DNA from: JACPIL01 sp964362365
GTDB lineage: Archaea; Nanobdellota; Nanobdellia; Woesearchaeales; GW2011-AR9
Assembly (NCBI GenBank): GCA_964362365.1
Contig: CAYIEF010000014.1
Span: 1 to 24,060 of the forward strand
DNA: 24,060 nt
Direction of reading: 5' to 3'
A program made the position numbers and the translations under genes. The number at the start of each line of letters is the position of its first letter. Position 1 is the first letter of the stretch. The notes beneath the pieces were generated by a model. It was given only the letters and a program-made list of their open reading frames with translations, was not told the origin of the DNA and ran no database searches. Shown one piece after another: positions 8,218 to 14,449 of the stretch.

Positions 8218-8634
8218 TTGACACGCCTAATCCTTAACCAAGAAACTATGGGGTTATCTTCCCTGATGGAGAAGGTAACCAGAGCGAAGGTGAAGGATTG
8301 CTTTACTGATGAAGAAGGGACTATCTTCTTCGTAGTCGCTCCGGGAGAGATCGGGAAAGCTATCGGAAAAGGCGCAAGCAACATCAAGCGCTTGCAGCAG
8401 GAATTGCAGCGAAAAATAAGAGTAATCGAGTATCATGAGAATGTAGTTGAGTTCGTCAAAAATATCATCTACCCTTTACGGGTGCAGTCAATAATCGAAG
8501 AGCAGGACGCCGTAGTCATCAAAGACAGCAACAGAAAAACGAAAAGCGCGCTCATAGGCAGAGGAGGGAAAAACCTGCAGCTGACCAACAGAGCGGTGAA
8601 ACGCTTTTTCAATAAAGAAGTTAAGGTGGAGTAG
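8218..8634 (+). CDS. nusA: NusA-like transcription termination/antitermination factor, two KH domains
   Basis: Archaeal NusA consists only of the two KH RNA-binding domains of bacterial NusA. This 138-residue protein fits: KH1 has GEIGKAIGKGASNIKRL near residues 42-58 and KH2 has SALIGRGGKNLQL near 111-123, each with the GxxG loop. I place the start at the TTG at 8218, because homologues begin with a strand like the RLILNQE here before the helix (SSLMEKVTRAKVKDC). The first in-frame ATG, at 8248, would remove that strand. TTG may mean weak translation. It follows rpl30e by 14 nt and is the last gene before the hairpin region. Confidence 0.9.
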   Translation: MTRLILNQETMGLSSLMEKVTRAKVKDCFTDEEGTIFFVVAPGEIGKAIGKGASNIKRLQQELQRKIRVIEYHENVVEFVKNIIYPLRVQSIIEEQDAVVIKDSNRKTKSALIGRGGKNLQLTNRAVKRFFNKEVKVE

Positions 8635-8657
8635 GAAAACATCCTTCCGATATCTAT

Positions 8658-8676
8658 CAGAAAACAAAGTTTTCTG
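8658..8676 (+). other. Perfect 8-bp hairpin downstream of nusA
   Basis: CAGAAAAC (8658-8665) and GTTTTCTG (8669-8676) form a perfect stem with a 3-nt AAA loop. It is the first of two adjacent hairpins between nusA and rps12. No T-tract follows it directly, so it does not resemble an intrinsic terminator. Confidence 0.55.
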
Positions 8677-8684
8677 GGAGACCC

Positions 8685-8704
8685 CGGAAATCTATTGATT
8701 TCCG
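8685..8704 (+). other. Second perfect 8-bp hairpin upstream of rps12
   Basis: CGGAAATC (8685-8692) and GATTTCCG (8697-8704) form a perfect stem with a TATT loop. It ends 5 bp before the TTTATAAAT TATA box of rps12. It could be an RNA element in read-through mRNA from the RNA polymerase operon, or a DNA operator next to the promoter. Confidence 0.55.
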
Positions 8705-8709
8705 ACATC

Positions 8710-8739
8710 TTTATAAATAACTCACTATCCCAAGGTGAT
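8710..8739 (+). promoter_or_regulatory. rps12 promoter (TATA box) and Shine-Dalgarno-like sequence
   Basis: TTTATAAAT (8710-8718) is centred 28 bp before the ATG at 8742 and would start transcription close to that codon. AGGTGAT (8733-8739) is complementary to the end of archaeal 16S rRNA but lies largely upstream of such a start, so it would serve only transcripts reading through from the nusA side. Confidence 0.5.
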
Positions 8740-8741
8740 GT

Positions 8742-9161
8742 ATGGGAAATAAAGCAAACGGATTGGCTGCCGCCAAGAAACTGCAGAAGCGCAGAAGACA
8801 GTTCAAGCTAGCCAATCGCACAAAATTACGTAAAAAAGTAGATCCGTTAAAAGGTTCTTCCCAAGCCAAAGCCATTGTTCTAGAAAAAATTCAAGTTGAA
8901 GCAAAACAGCCGTGTTCAGGTATGCGAAAGTGCGCTCGAGTCCAGCTGGTAAAGAATGGAAAGCAAGTTACTGTATTCATGCCCGGCGATGGCGCGCAGA
9001 AATTAATTAACGAACACGATGAAGTGATAGTAGAACAGATCGGCGGGAAGATGGGCCGCTCCAAAGGAGACCTGCCTTGTATTCGATGGCAAGTAATCAA
9101 AGTTAACGATCAGAGCTTAGATGCCTTATTGAAAGGTAAATTAGAGAAAGCGAGAAGGTAA
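8742..9161 (+). CDS. rps12: Small-subunit ribosomal protein uS12
   Basis: This 139-residue protein is the decoding-site protein uS12. It has the archaeal/eukaryotic-type N-terminus (GLAAAKKLQKRRRQFKLA), a VLEKIQVEAKQP block, MRKCARVQLVKNGKQVTVF, the PGDG loop, and the C-terminal IGGKMGRSKGDLPCIRWQVI. In the universally conserved KQPNSA-type loop the usual Asn-Ser-Ala is Cys-Ser-Gly (KQPCSGMRKC near residues 54-63), a variation beside the decoding site. It has its own TATA box and is followed after 2 nt by an orphan gene that separates it from rps7, its usual direct neighbour. Confidence 0.96.
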   Translation: MGNKANGLAAAKKLQKRRRQFKLANRTKLRKKVDPLKGSSQAKAIVLEKIQVEAKQPCSGMRKCARVQLVKNGKQVTVFMPGDGAQKLINEHDEVIVEQIGGKMGRSKGDLPCIRWQVIKVNDQSLDALLKGKLEKARR

Positions 9162-9163
9162 AC

Positions 9164-9550
9164 ATGGCAACGTATATGTTATCGATTGAAGACAGAGTGG
9201 GAAGAGGGGTGGATGCTACCCAACGTGTTGTCATAGTTACGTGGAGTAATGGTTTTAATAAATACGAGGAATCTTATAATCCTAATGCGCAACCGAAATC
9301 ATTTGACTCCAATGGCACTACATTTGACACTCCATTTAGCATAGTTCATCCTTTTAGAGAAGTAGCTAAAGACATAACAAAATACAGCGAAGATAAACCT
9401 CAAATGAAATATCATATCAGCGTTAATAATGATCAGAAAGCATTGTTTGAAAATATTCTTGAGCAAGAACATAGGAAAGTTAGAGAAGAAAAACAAAACC
9501 AAGCTTCAGAAAGAGGATACAAACTTCCAAATTACGAAGCTATGAAATAA
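9164..9550 (+). CDS. Unknown 128-residue protein inserted between rps12 and rps7
   Basis: I do not recognise this protein. It has no signal peptide or membrane segment. The first half looks strand-rich (TYMLSIEDRV, QRVVIVTWSNGF), and the C-terminal 40 residues look helical and charged (LFENILEQEHRKVREEKQNQ). It begins 2 nt after the rps12 stop and ends 1 nt before the rps7 start, so it is part of the mRNA. Its codons look more A/T-rich than those of the flanking ribosomal genes, which may mean relaxed selection or recent gain. The tight junctions on both sides argue that it is a real gene. Confidence 0.65.
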   Translation: MATYMLSIEDRVGRGVDATQRVVIVTWSNGFNKYEESYNPNAQPKSFDSNGTTFDTPFSIVHPFREVAKDITKYSEDKPQMKYHISVNNDQKALFENILEQEHRKVREEKQNQASERGYKLPNYEAMK

Positions 9551-9551
9551 A

Positions 9552-10151
9552 ATGACAACAATCAAATTCTTCAACAAATGGACGGCAGAAGGCGTCACCG
9601 TATCAGATAAAGGGCTTGTGCCATACTTGACCCTTGATCCAAAGATGGCTCCTAAGACCGGCGCTCGATATGCAGGAAACCGCTTCCATAAATCTAATAC
9701 TTTCATTGTCGAACGGTTAGCCGCCAAACTTATGCAGTCCGGCCACAAGGGAAAGAAGCACTTCATGAGTTCCGGACATAACACTGGGAAGAAAGATAAA
9801 GCTTTGAATGCTGTAAAAAGCGCTTTAATTAAAGCAGAAGCAAAATTAAAACAGAACCCTTTAGCTATCCTGGTAAAAGCAGTGGAAAACTCTGCTCCTC
9901 GGGAAGAAGTTATCGCGATCGAATACGGCGGAGCAAGATATCCTAAAGCAGTAGACGTTTCTCCTCAACGCAGAGTTGATCTAGCATTAAGAAACATGAC
10001 TCAGGGAGCATACTTAAAGACATTTAACAAGAAAACCAAGATTGAAGATGCTTTGGCAGACGAGATTGTTTCAGCTGCACAATCCAGCGGAAGAAGCAAC
10101 GCTATTGCTAAGAAGCGGGATTTGGAAAGACAGGCAGCGAGTAGTAAGTAA
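9552..10151 (+). CDS. rps7: Small-subunit ribosomal protein uS7
   Basis: This 199-residue protein initiates assembly of the 30S head. It has the archaeal-type start (IKFFNKWTAEGVTVSDKGL), NRFHKSNTFIVERLAAKLM, then NPLAILVKAVENSAPREEVI near residues 101-120, YGGARYPKAVDVSPQRRVDLAL and a final helix (ALADEIVSAAQSSGRSNAIAKKRDLERQA). The length agrees with archaeal S7 proteins, which are longer than bacterial ones. EF-2 or EF-1 alpha and S10 often follow in archaea, but here only a small unknown gene follows before the operon ends. Confidence 0.95.
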   Translation: MTTIKFFNKWTAEGVTVSDKGLVPYLTLDPKMAPKTGARYAGNRFHKSNTFIVERLAAKLMQSGHKGKKHFMSSGHNTGKKDKALNAVKSALIKAEAKLKQNPLAILVKAVENSAPREEVIAIEYGGARYPKAVDVSPQRRVDLALRNMTQGAYLKTFNKKTKIEDALADEIVSAAQSSGRSNAIAKKRDLERQAASSK

Positions 10152-10167
10152 GCAGTAGGTTCTAAAA

Positions 10168-10407
10168 ATGGAATATTCTCTATCGAGACTCGAGCACTCC
10201 GTTGAAGTTTTAGAAGATAAATATAAAAAAATAGAAGAAGGTTCAAATCCAAGAAGATTGAGGTTCGATAGCTCAATTTCCGAATATCGCCGGGCTTATC
10301 AAGCATATTCAAAAGAAGTTGGCATTAAGAATTGGCATAAATTGATTCGATTCTCAGCCAGAGCAGAGCCTATTCTTAATTATATAACAGAAGCATTAAA
10401 AGATTAA
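10168..10407 (+). CDS. Unknown 79-residue protein at the end of the ribosomal operon
   Basis: I do not recognise this short, charged, mainly helical protein. Helices are suggested around EYSLSRLEHSVEVLEDKYKK and ISEYRRAYQAYSKEVG, with no signal or membrane segment. It starts 16 nt after the rps7 stop and its TAA overlaps the stop codon of the convergent tgt gene by two bases. A run of six Ts follows immediately, marking the end of this transcription unit. The position suggests cotranscription with rps7, but no function can be inferred. Confidence 0.6.
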   Translation: MEYSLSRLEHSVEVLEDKYKKIEEGSNPRRLRFDSSISEYRRAYQAYSKEVGIKNWHKLIRFSARAEPILNYITEALKD

Positions 10408-11525
10408 TTTTTTCTATTCCACTTCCTCAAAAACTCATCTTTAAACTCAGTAAATGAATCTTTCTTAATCTGTTCTTTCGCTTTTTCTACCAGCTGCAAA
10501 ACAAAATACAGATTATGGATGCTCATTAAGCGTTTAGCTCCCGGTTCTTTCACTTTCATAAGATGATGGAGATATGCTTTAGTGTAATGCTGGCAAGTAT
10601 GGCATTTGCAATTCTTGTCGATTGGAGTAAAGTCATGCTGATATTTTAAACTGTCAATGTAGATTTTGCCGTCGTGAGTAAATAAAGTGCCATGCCGGGC
10701 ATTCTGGGTCGGATAGACGGAATCAAAACAATCAATACCTCTGCCAATCAACTCTAGTAATTCTTCTGGGCTGCCTACACCCATAACATAGCGTGGCTTT
10801 TGTTTGGTGATAAATGGTAAAGCCGCGTCAACTGCAGCATACATCTCTTCTTTCGGTTCACCGATAGCTATTCCGCCGATAGCGATACCGTCAAAATCAA
10901 GAGAATTGATGAATTTCGCAGACTCTTCGCGTAGGTCTGGATAGAAATTACCTTGCACGATGCCAAATAATAATTGTTTGGGATGGTTGGAATCACCTTT
11001 CAACTTCTGATGCCAATGGAGTGATTCCTTTCCCCAGCGATGCGTATTTTCCATGGCTATTCTGGCTTCCTCCTTGCTTACACCATACCCAGACATATCA
11101 TCTAACATCATCGCTACATCGCTGCCCAGCGTCAGTTCGATGTTCATGATCTTCTGTGGTGTAATGACGACGGGACTATTGTCAAATGGATTGCGAAAGT
11201 GCAAACCTTTCTTGCTCTTTTTCTGGAAAATAGTGCGGGACATCTGGAATCCGCCGCAGTCGGTAAAGATAACTCCTTTAAAGTTCATGAATTTGTGCAA
11301 GCCTGATACTTGTTTGACTGTTTCTATGCCGGGTTTAAAGCTCAGAATTAATGCGTTGGAAATCAATGCTTTTACGCCTGCTTTCCTATAATCATCGGTA
11401 GTGAGATACTTTCCAGTAGCTTTTGTTGCTGCCGGCATGAAGAATGGTGTTTCAATCGTACCGTGGGCTGTTTTGAGTTGTCCTACCCGTGCATTTCCGT
11501 CTTGATGGGTTATGATGAATGTCAT
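10404..11525 (-). CDS. tgt: tRNA-guanine transglycosylase, single-domain bacterial-like type
   Basis: It exchanges a guanine in tRNA for a 7-deazaguanine base. The 373-residue form starts at 11525. An in-frame ATG at 11558 overlaps the upstream Nudix gene, while 11525 lies 4 nt after that gene's stop and gives the family start TFIITHQDGNARVG. Asp89 (TDCGGFQ) and nucleophile Asp268 (CFDSVYPTQNARHG) match the catalytic aspartates. Zinc ligands are Cys306, Cys308, Cys311 and His337. The arrangement (FGIVQG, IAIGGIAIGEPKEEM, RYVMGVGSPEEL) is that of bacterial TGT, and the C-terminal PUA domains of archaeal arcTGT are absent. From the family's structural literature, a bulky residue at the position of Zymomonas Val233 (Ile here) suggests a small base such as preQ1 or preQ0 rather than queuine. 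Confidence 0.92.
   Translation of the reverse strand: MTFIITHQDGNARVGQLKTAHGTIETPFFMPAATKATGKYLTTDDYRKAGVKALISNALILSFKPGIETVKQVSGLHKFMNFKGVIFTDCGGFQMSRTIFQKKSKKGLHFRNPFDNSPVVITPQKIMNIELTLGSDVAMMLDDMSGYGVSKEEARIAMENTHRWGKESLHWHQKLKGDSNHPKQLLFGIVQGNFYPDLREESAKFINSLDFDGIAIGGIAIGEPKEEMYAAVDAALPFITKQKPRYVMGVGSPEELLELIGRGIDCFDSVYPTQNARHGTLFTHDGKIYIDSLKYQHDFTPIDKNCKCHTCQHYTKAYLHHLMKVKEPGAKRLMSIHNLYFVLQLVEKAKEQIKKDSFTEFKDEFLRKWNRKN
10408..10413 (+). terminator. T6 tract, probable archaeal terminator of the rps12-rps7 operon
   Basis: Six Ts directly follow the TAA of the last plus-strand gene, at the convergence with tgt. Archaeal RNA polymerase terminates at U-rich tracts without a required hairpin. 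The tract also encodes the last codons of tgt on the other strand. Confidence 0.5.
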
Positions 11526-11529
11526 TTTA

Positions 11530-11970
11530 TCAAATCCTATTCGTTCTTCTAAACCCAAGAGTTTCCAGATAAAGCAAAGTTAAATCAGAAAGATACGAAA
11601 GTTTTTTCATATTTTCCAAATTCATAAAGAGCTGCTGTCGGTGTTTGTGCGCTTCATTATTTCTCATCATTCCTGAATAGCGGATTATCTCAAAAAGATG
11701 AGCTTTTACTATTACAGGATTTTCATTTCGGTTATAGGTATAATCTCTGGTGGCAAGTTCTTTGTAATCTTCAATAACAAGATTGCATTCTTCAAAGATT
11801 TCTTCTTTTAATGCTTCTTCAACTTTCTGTCCATTTTTTGCCTTTCCAACAGGGATGGTCCAAAAGCCGTATTTGACGTGTTCCTGCATTAATACCTCTC
11901 CTTTGGAGTTCTTGATTATTGCAGCTATACCGTCGTGACTTACAAGGTCTTCAGGGTTAAAGTTTACCAT
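11530..11970 (-). CDS. Nudix-family hydrolase with a divergent Nudix box
   Basis: Nudix proteins cleave nucleoside diphosphates linked to another group. The fold pattern is visible in this 146-residue protein: HDGIAAIIKNSKGEVLMQEH strands, WTIPVGKAKNG, then the helix KVEEALKEEIFEECNLV. Against the signature Gx5Ex7REUxEExGU, the metal-binding glutamates of the REUxEE segment are kept (EEIFEE), but Arg is Glu, the first Glu is Gln and the last Gly is Asn, so activity or substrate may differ. It lies 4 nt upstream of tgt on the same strand, so the two are cotranscribed. The TATA box 26 bp before its ATG predicts a leaderless mRNA. Substrate is unknown. Confidence 0.85.
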   Translation of the reverse strand: MVNFNPEDLVSHDGIAAIIKNSKGEVLMQEHVKYGFWTIPVGKAKNGQKVEEALKEEIFEECNLVIEDYKELATRDYTYNRNENPVIVKAHLFEIIRYSGMMRNNEAHKHRQQLFMNLENMKKLSYLSDLTLLYLETLGFRRTNRI

Positions 11971-11992
11971 AGTTGTGCCAAAATTGAGTTTC

Positions 11993-12000
11993 TATAAAAG
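11993..12000 (-). promoter_or_regulatory. TATA box of the Nudix-tgt operon
   Basis: On the minus strand this reads CTTTTATA, centred about 26 bp before the Nudix ATG at 11970, giving a leaderless start. The plus-strand reading TATAAAAG is too close (about 13 bp) to the start codon at 12009 to serve it. Confidence 0.55.
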
Positions 12001-12008
12001 CCTTTTCA

Positions 12009-12164
12009 ATGGTTTACAGGATGTACTATTTGATTTATGAAGATTTACAGGCAGTCTATATCATTACACTAAGCGGGAAGAAAGATCAACAAAACGCTAT
12101 TAACACTATTCGCCTATTCCTGGAACAATATAGAGTAGAAATTGAAGAAAAAGTAAGAATTTAA
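12009..12164 (+). pseudogene. RelE/ParE-type toxin-like fragment (51 codons)
   Basis: The frame encodes 51 residues and looks like the C-terminal part of a RelE/ParE-superfamily toxin: an Arg followed by paired strands (YRMYYLIYEDLQAVYIITLS), then KKDQQNAINTIRLFLEQY. Intact toxins have about 40 more N-terminal residues. Upstream in frame there is no start before a stop at 11985-11987, so the front half is missing. It may be a decayed toxin gene or a very small protein in its own right. It stops 1 nt before the stop codon of the convergent antitoxin-like gene. I saw no promoter at a suitable distance. The family assignment rests on pattern memory, not a search. Confidence 0.4.
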
Positions 12165-12165
12165 A

Positions 12166-12300
12166 TTACTTCACACGCTGTACTCTTCCTGCTTTGATAT
12201 CTTTTAATCCCTGAACTAACTCTTGGAGCAACTCTTCATCTATCTCTGCTTTTCGTTTTAGTTCTTGGTATTCTTGTTTAGATATAGTTACTGTTTGCAT
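12166..12300 (-). CDS. Short antitoxin-like protein (44 residues)
   Basis: It encodes 44 residues with an N-terminal strand (MQTVTISKQEYQELKRKAEI) followed by a charged helix and the end LKDIKAGRVQRVK. This is the pattern of short archaeal antitoxins paired with RelE-family toxins, in which the strand-helix N-terminus dimerises and the tail wraps the toxin. A TATA box lies 27 bp before the ATG, so it probably is expressed as leaderless mRNA. Its expected partner is the truncated toxin-like frame immediately beyond its stop, on the opposite strand, an arrangement unlike the usual antitoxin-toxin operon. Confidence 0.6.
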   Translation of the reverse strand: MQTVTISKQEYQELKRKAEIDEELLQELVQGLKDIKAGRVQRVK

Positions 12301-12322
12301 AAATAATCAGAATTAAACCTAC

Positions 12323-12334
12323 TTTATATAATTT
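12323..12334 (-). promoter_or_regulatory. TATA box of the antitoxin-like gene
   Basis: Plus-strand TTTATATAATTT (minus AAATTATATAAA) is centred about 27-28 bp from the ATG at 12300. It is one of the best TATA matches in the window. It is placed back to back with the kae1 TATA box at 12344-12354. Confidence 0.6.
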
Positions 12335-12343
12335 TCCCGCAAA

Positions 12344-12354
12344 TCTTTTAAAAC
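12344..12354 (+). promoter_or_regulatory. TATA box of kae1
   Basis: TCTTTTAAAAC is centred 27 bp before the kae1 ATG at 12376, predicting a leaderless mRNA. There is no Shine-Dalgarno sequence before that ATG. Confidence 0.5.
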
Positions 12355-12375
12355 AGATTTTAAATGTTATAGCTT

Positions 12376-13350
12376 ATGATTATCCTCGGTTGCGAACACA
12401 CCGCCCATACATTTGGAATTGGAATAGTTACAGACAAAGGCAAAATCCTTGCCAACGTCAAAGATAGTTACACTTCTAAAGATGCAGGCATGGTTCCGCA
12501 TGAAATTGCTGAGCATCACAAAAAGGTCGCTGAGAAGATTCTAAAGGAAGCGTTTAAGACTGCCAAAGTAGGATGGAAAGACGTCGACTTCATCGCCTAC
12601 TCTGCTGGTCCTGGTTTGGATCCAGCGCTCTGGAAAGGATATCATATTGTTAAAGAGTGGGCAGAAAAACATGATAAAAAGCTGGTCGCCGTAAATCACT
12701 GTTGCGCTCATCTCAGCATTGGTAAAATGTGGAATAAATTGAAAGACCCAGTATATCTGTATGTTTCCGGCGTCAATACCCAAATTATAATCCAAGAGCC
12801 AAGAAAGGAACAACAAAAAGGGGAAGGAAAATACGTCGTCATTGGCGAAACCCTGGATATCGGATTAGGAAACATGCTGGATAAATTCGGCAGGATTCTC
12901 GGTTTAGGATTCCCTGCCGGACCTAAAATAGAAGAATTGGCTAAAAAGGGAGAATTTATTGAATTGCCATACACCGTTAAAGGGATGGATGTCTCTTTCT
13001 CCGGCCTCTTAACCAAAGTACAGCAACTATTCGAACAAAAACAAGCTAGCAAAGAAGATCTCTGTTTCTCATTACAAGAAACTGCCTTCGCCATGTGCGC
13101 GGAAGTAGCGGAACGCGCTCTAGCTCATTCCGGCAAGAAAGAATTACTGTTAGTCGGCGGTGTCGGTGCAAATAAACGCTTCTGCGAAATGCTGGAGCTG
13201 ATGTGCAAAGAACGAGGCGCTAAATTCTATAAAGTGCCCCCTGATTTAGCAGGCGACCAAGGCGCGATGATCGCTTGGGAAGGATTTTTAAGGAAAGATT
13301 TTTATGGTGATATAGAAGTAAATCCGCATTGGCGAGCTGATGAAGTGTAA
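12376..13350 (+). CDS. kae1: tRNA N6-threonylcarbamoyladenosine synthase subunit Kae1 (TsaD family)
   Basis: Kae1 is the catalytic subunit of the KEOPS complex, which makes t6A at position 37 of ANN-decoding tRNAs. The 324-residue product matches the ASKHA-fold family: start ILGCEHTAHTFGIGIV, SAGPGLDPAL, the metal-binding HxxxH motif in VNHCCAHLSIG (His108 and His112), GETLDIGLGNMLDKFGR, VKGMDVSFSGL and the end GGVGANKRF, LAGDQGAMIAWEG. It is the standalone archaeal length: no Bud32 kinase domain is fused at the C-terminus. Neither Bud32, Cgi121 nor Pcc1 is nearby. TsaD is the bacterial orthologue, but Kae1 is the appropriate archaeal name. Two lipoprotein genes follow on the same strand. Confidence 0.94.
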   Translation: MIILGCEHTAHTFGIGIVTDKGKILANVKDSYTSKDAGMVPHEIAEHHKKVAEKILKEAFKTAKVGWKDVDFIAYSAGPGLDPALWKGYHIVKEWAEKHDKKLVAVNHCCAHLSIGKMWNKLKDPVYLYVSGVNTQIIIQEPRKEQQKGEGKYVVIGETLDIGLGNMLDKFGRILGLGFPAGPKIEELAKKGEFIELPYTVKGMDVSFSGLLTKVQQLFEQKQASKEDLCFSLQETAFAMCAEVAERALAHSGKKELLLVGGVGANKRFCEMLELMCKERGAKFYKVPPDLAGDQGAMIAWEGFLRKDFYGDIEVNPHWRADEV

Positions 13351-13365
13351 ACTTGCTAGAATAAA

Positions 13366-13899
13366 ATGAAAATTAGAGAAAATATAAATCTATCAACAAT
13401 ATTTTATTTACTGGTTGCTGGATGTACACACGTACCTGACCATTATATAAGATATAACGGAGAAGAATGGCCAACCGATATTGCTAAACCTACATTGCCA
13501 CAATACGATAAACACGGTCAAGAAATTTTCTTTGTTCCAGATTACAGTTTATTACCACCATTTGGTGTAGCCTGGTCGCGCTACGAATCAGGTACGGGTA
13601 TCCCCCTGGTTGAATATGTTGTTCCTATTATGAAAGAATACCCAAAAGAGTTACAAAAATTTATTTTTTATCATGAAGTTGGGCACTTTAAATTAGGACA
13701 CAACGATCAAGGGCATTATGAATCTACTAAAGATAAACTAAAAGACGAACGTGATGCCCACTGTTATGCGATAAAGAACTTTGACACTAAAGAGCAAGAT
13801 AGGATATGGAATTTTTTACGTGCAGAAGGAGACCCGATAACTCTTCGCTACCACTTTTCAGAATGTTCGAAATTCCCAAAACCAGAAGAGAGCAGATGA
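13366..13899 (+). CDS. Putative lipoprotein with HExxH metalloprotease motif (copy 1)
   Basis: This 177-residue protein has a 19-residue signal peptide ending in the lipobox VAGC (Cys20), so it should be anchored outside the cell. HEVGH at 103-107 is followed by FKLGH and, about 20 residues later, DERDAHCYAI, resembling the minimal zinc metalloproteases of the M48/ImmA types, where HExxH supplies two ligands and a downstream acidic residue the third. Glu128 or His132 could be that ligand. The next gene encodes a paralogue: both share a GQEI-FFV strand, a Phe-rich FIF-HE-GH helix and the downstream Ala-x-Cys-aromatic element. Whether it cleaves peptides is not shown. It starts 15 nt after kae1. 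Confidence 0.75.
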   Translation: MKIRENINLSTIFYLLVAGCTHVPDHYIRYNGEEWPTDIAKPTLPQYDKHGQEIFFVPDYSLLPPFGVAWSRYESGTGIPLVEYVVPIMKEYPKELQKFIFYHEVGHFKLGHNDQGHYESTKDKLKDERDAHCYAIKNFDTKEQDRIWNFLRAEGDPITLRYHFSECSKFPKPEESR

Positions 13900-13902
13900 A
13901 GT

Positions 13903-14355
13903 ATGAGGAAAACCATGACCTTAGCTTCCCTGGTACTGGCCAGCTGCCTGAATGTTTACCTCCCTAAAACGCGCCTGCACGATAGTGAGGGCCAGGAAAT
14001 AGTGTTCGTAGCTAAAAAGAATAATTCCGGCGGCGCGAATGCTACCTACAGCGATAACCGGCCTACCGTCTTTTACGATCCTTGGTATATGGCGCAATTC
14101 CCGGAAGAATTCCAAAATTTTATTTTTCACCATGAAATAGGGCACATTATCCTTGGACATATCTCGATAGAAAATAAGTACGTTCCAGAAAATACTTACA
14201 ACAAAATCCAACACCAAGCTGACTGCTTCTCGATGCGCTTTCTGGAAGAGCAGCTTCGCTATACTCCTGAACAAATGGAAAAAGTGTACGGGACTGCTAC
14301 CAAATTTTTTGGCGAAAAACGAGCCGAGGAAATGCGCAGCTGCTTGTACCCCTAA
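13903..14355 (+). CDS. Putative lipoprotein with HExxH metalloprotease motif (copy 2)
   Basis: This 150-residue protein has a short signal peptide with lipobox LASC (Cys15) and HEIGH at 77-81, followed by IILGH and, after about 20 residues, QHQADCFSMRFL. It aligns in outline with the preceding 177-residue protein (GQEIVFV, FIFHHEIGH, ADCFS), so the two are a tandem duplication that has diverged. The Glu before Ala-x in copy 1 (Glu128) is Gln103 here, so its third zinc ligand may be Asp107. The ATG is 3 nt after the copy 1 stop, suggesting cotranscription. Its codons are visibly more G/C-rich than copy 1. No known substrate; family assignment is by motif only. Confidence 0.72.
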   Translation: MRKTMTLASLVLASCLNVYLPKTRLHDSEGQEIVFVAKKNNSGGANATYSDNRPTVFYDPWYMAQFPEEFQNFIFHHEIGHIILGHISIENKYVPENTYNKIQHQADCFSMRFLEEQLRYTPEQMEKVYGTATKFFGEKRAEEMRSCLYP

Positions 14356-14373
14356 ATAACCACTAAATCACCG

Positions 14374-14432
14374 ATAGTTTTATAAACAAAAAAAACCCTT
14401 AAATTCTTACATTTTATCGTCTATAAAACTAT
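14374..14432 (+). repeat. 11-bp inverted repeat around the gyrB promoter
   Basis: ATAGTTTTATA (14374-14384) is exactly complementary in reverse to TATAAAACTAT (14422-14432). The 37-bp spacer is A/T-rich with an A8 run. The right arm is the gyrB TATA box itself, and the left arm contains a TATA-like TTTTATAAA. It may be an operator or two related promoter elements. Confidence 0.5.
14422..14428 (+). promoter_or_regulatory. TATA box of gyrB
   Basis: TATAAAA is centred 25 bp before the ATG at 14450, the usual spacing for a leaderless archaeal transcript. It lies within the right arm of the inverted repeat at 14374-14432. Confidence 0.55.
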
Positions 14433-14449
14433 TTTCACAAAGCTACAAA

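Noticed and set aside
11525..11558. Longer TGT start at 11558
   Set aside because: It overlaps the Nudix gene by 29 nt and adds residues before the conserved TFIITHQDG start.
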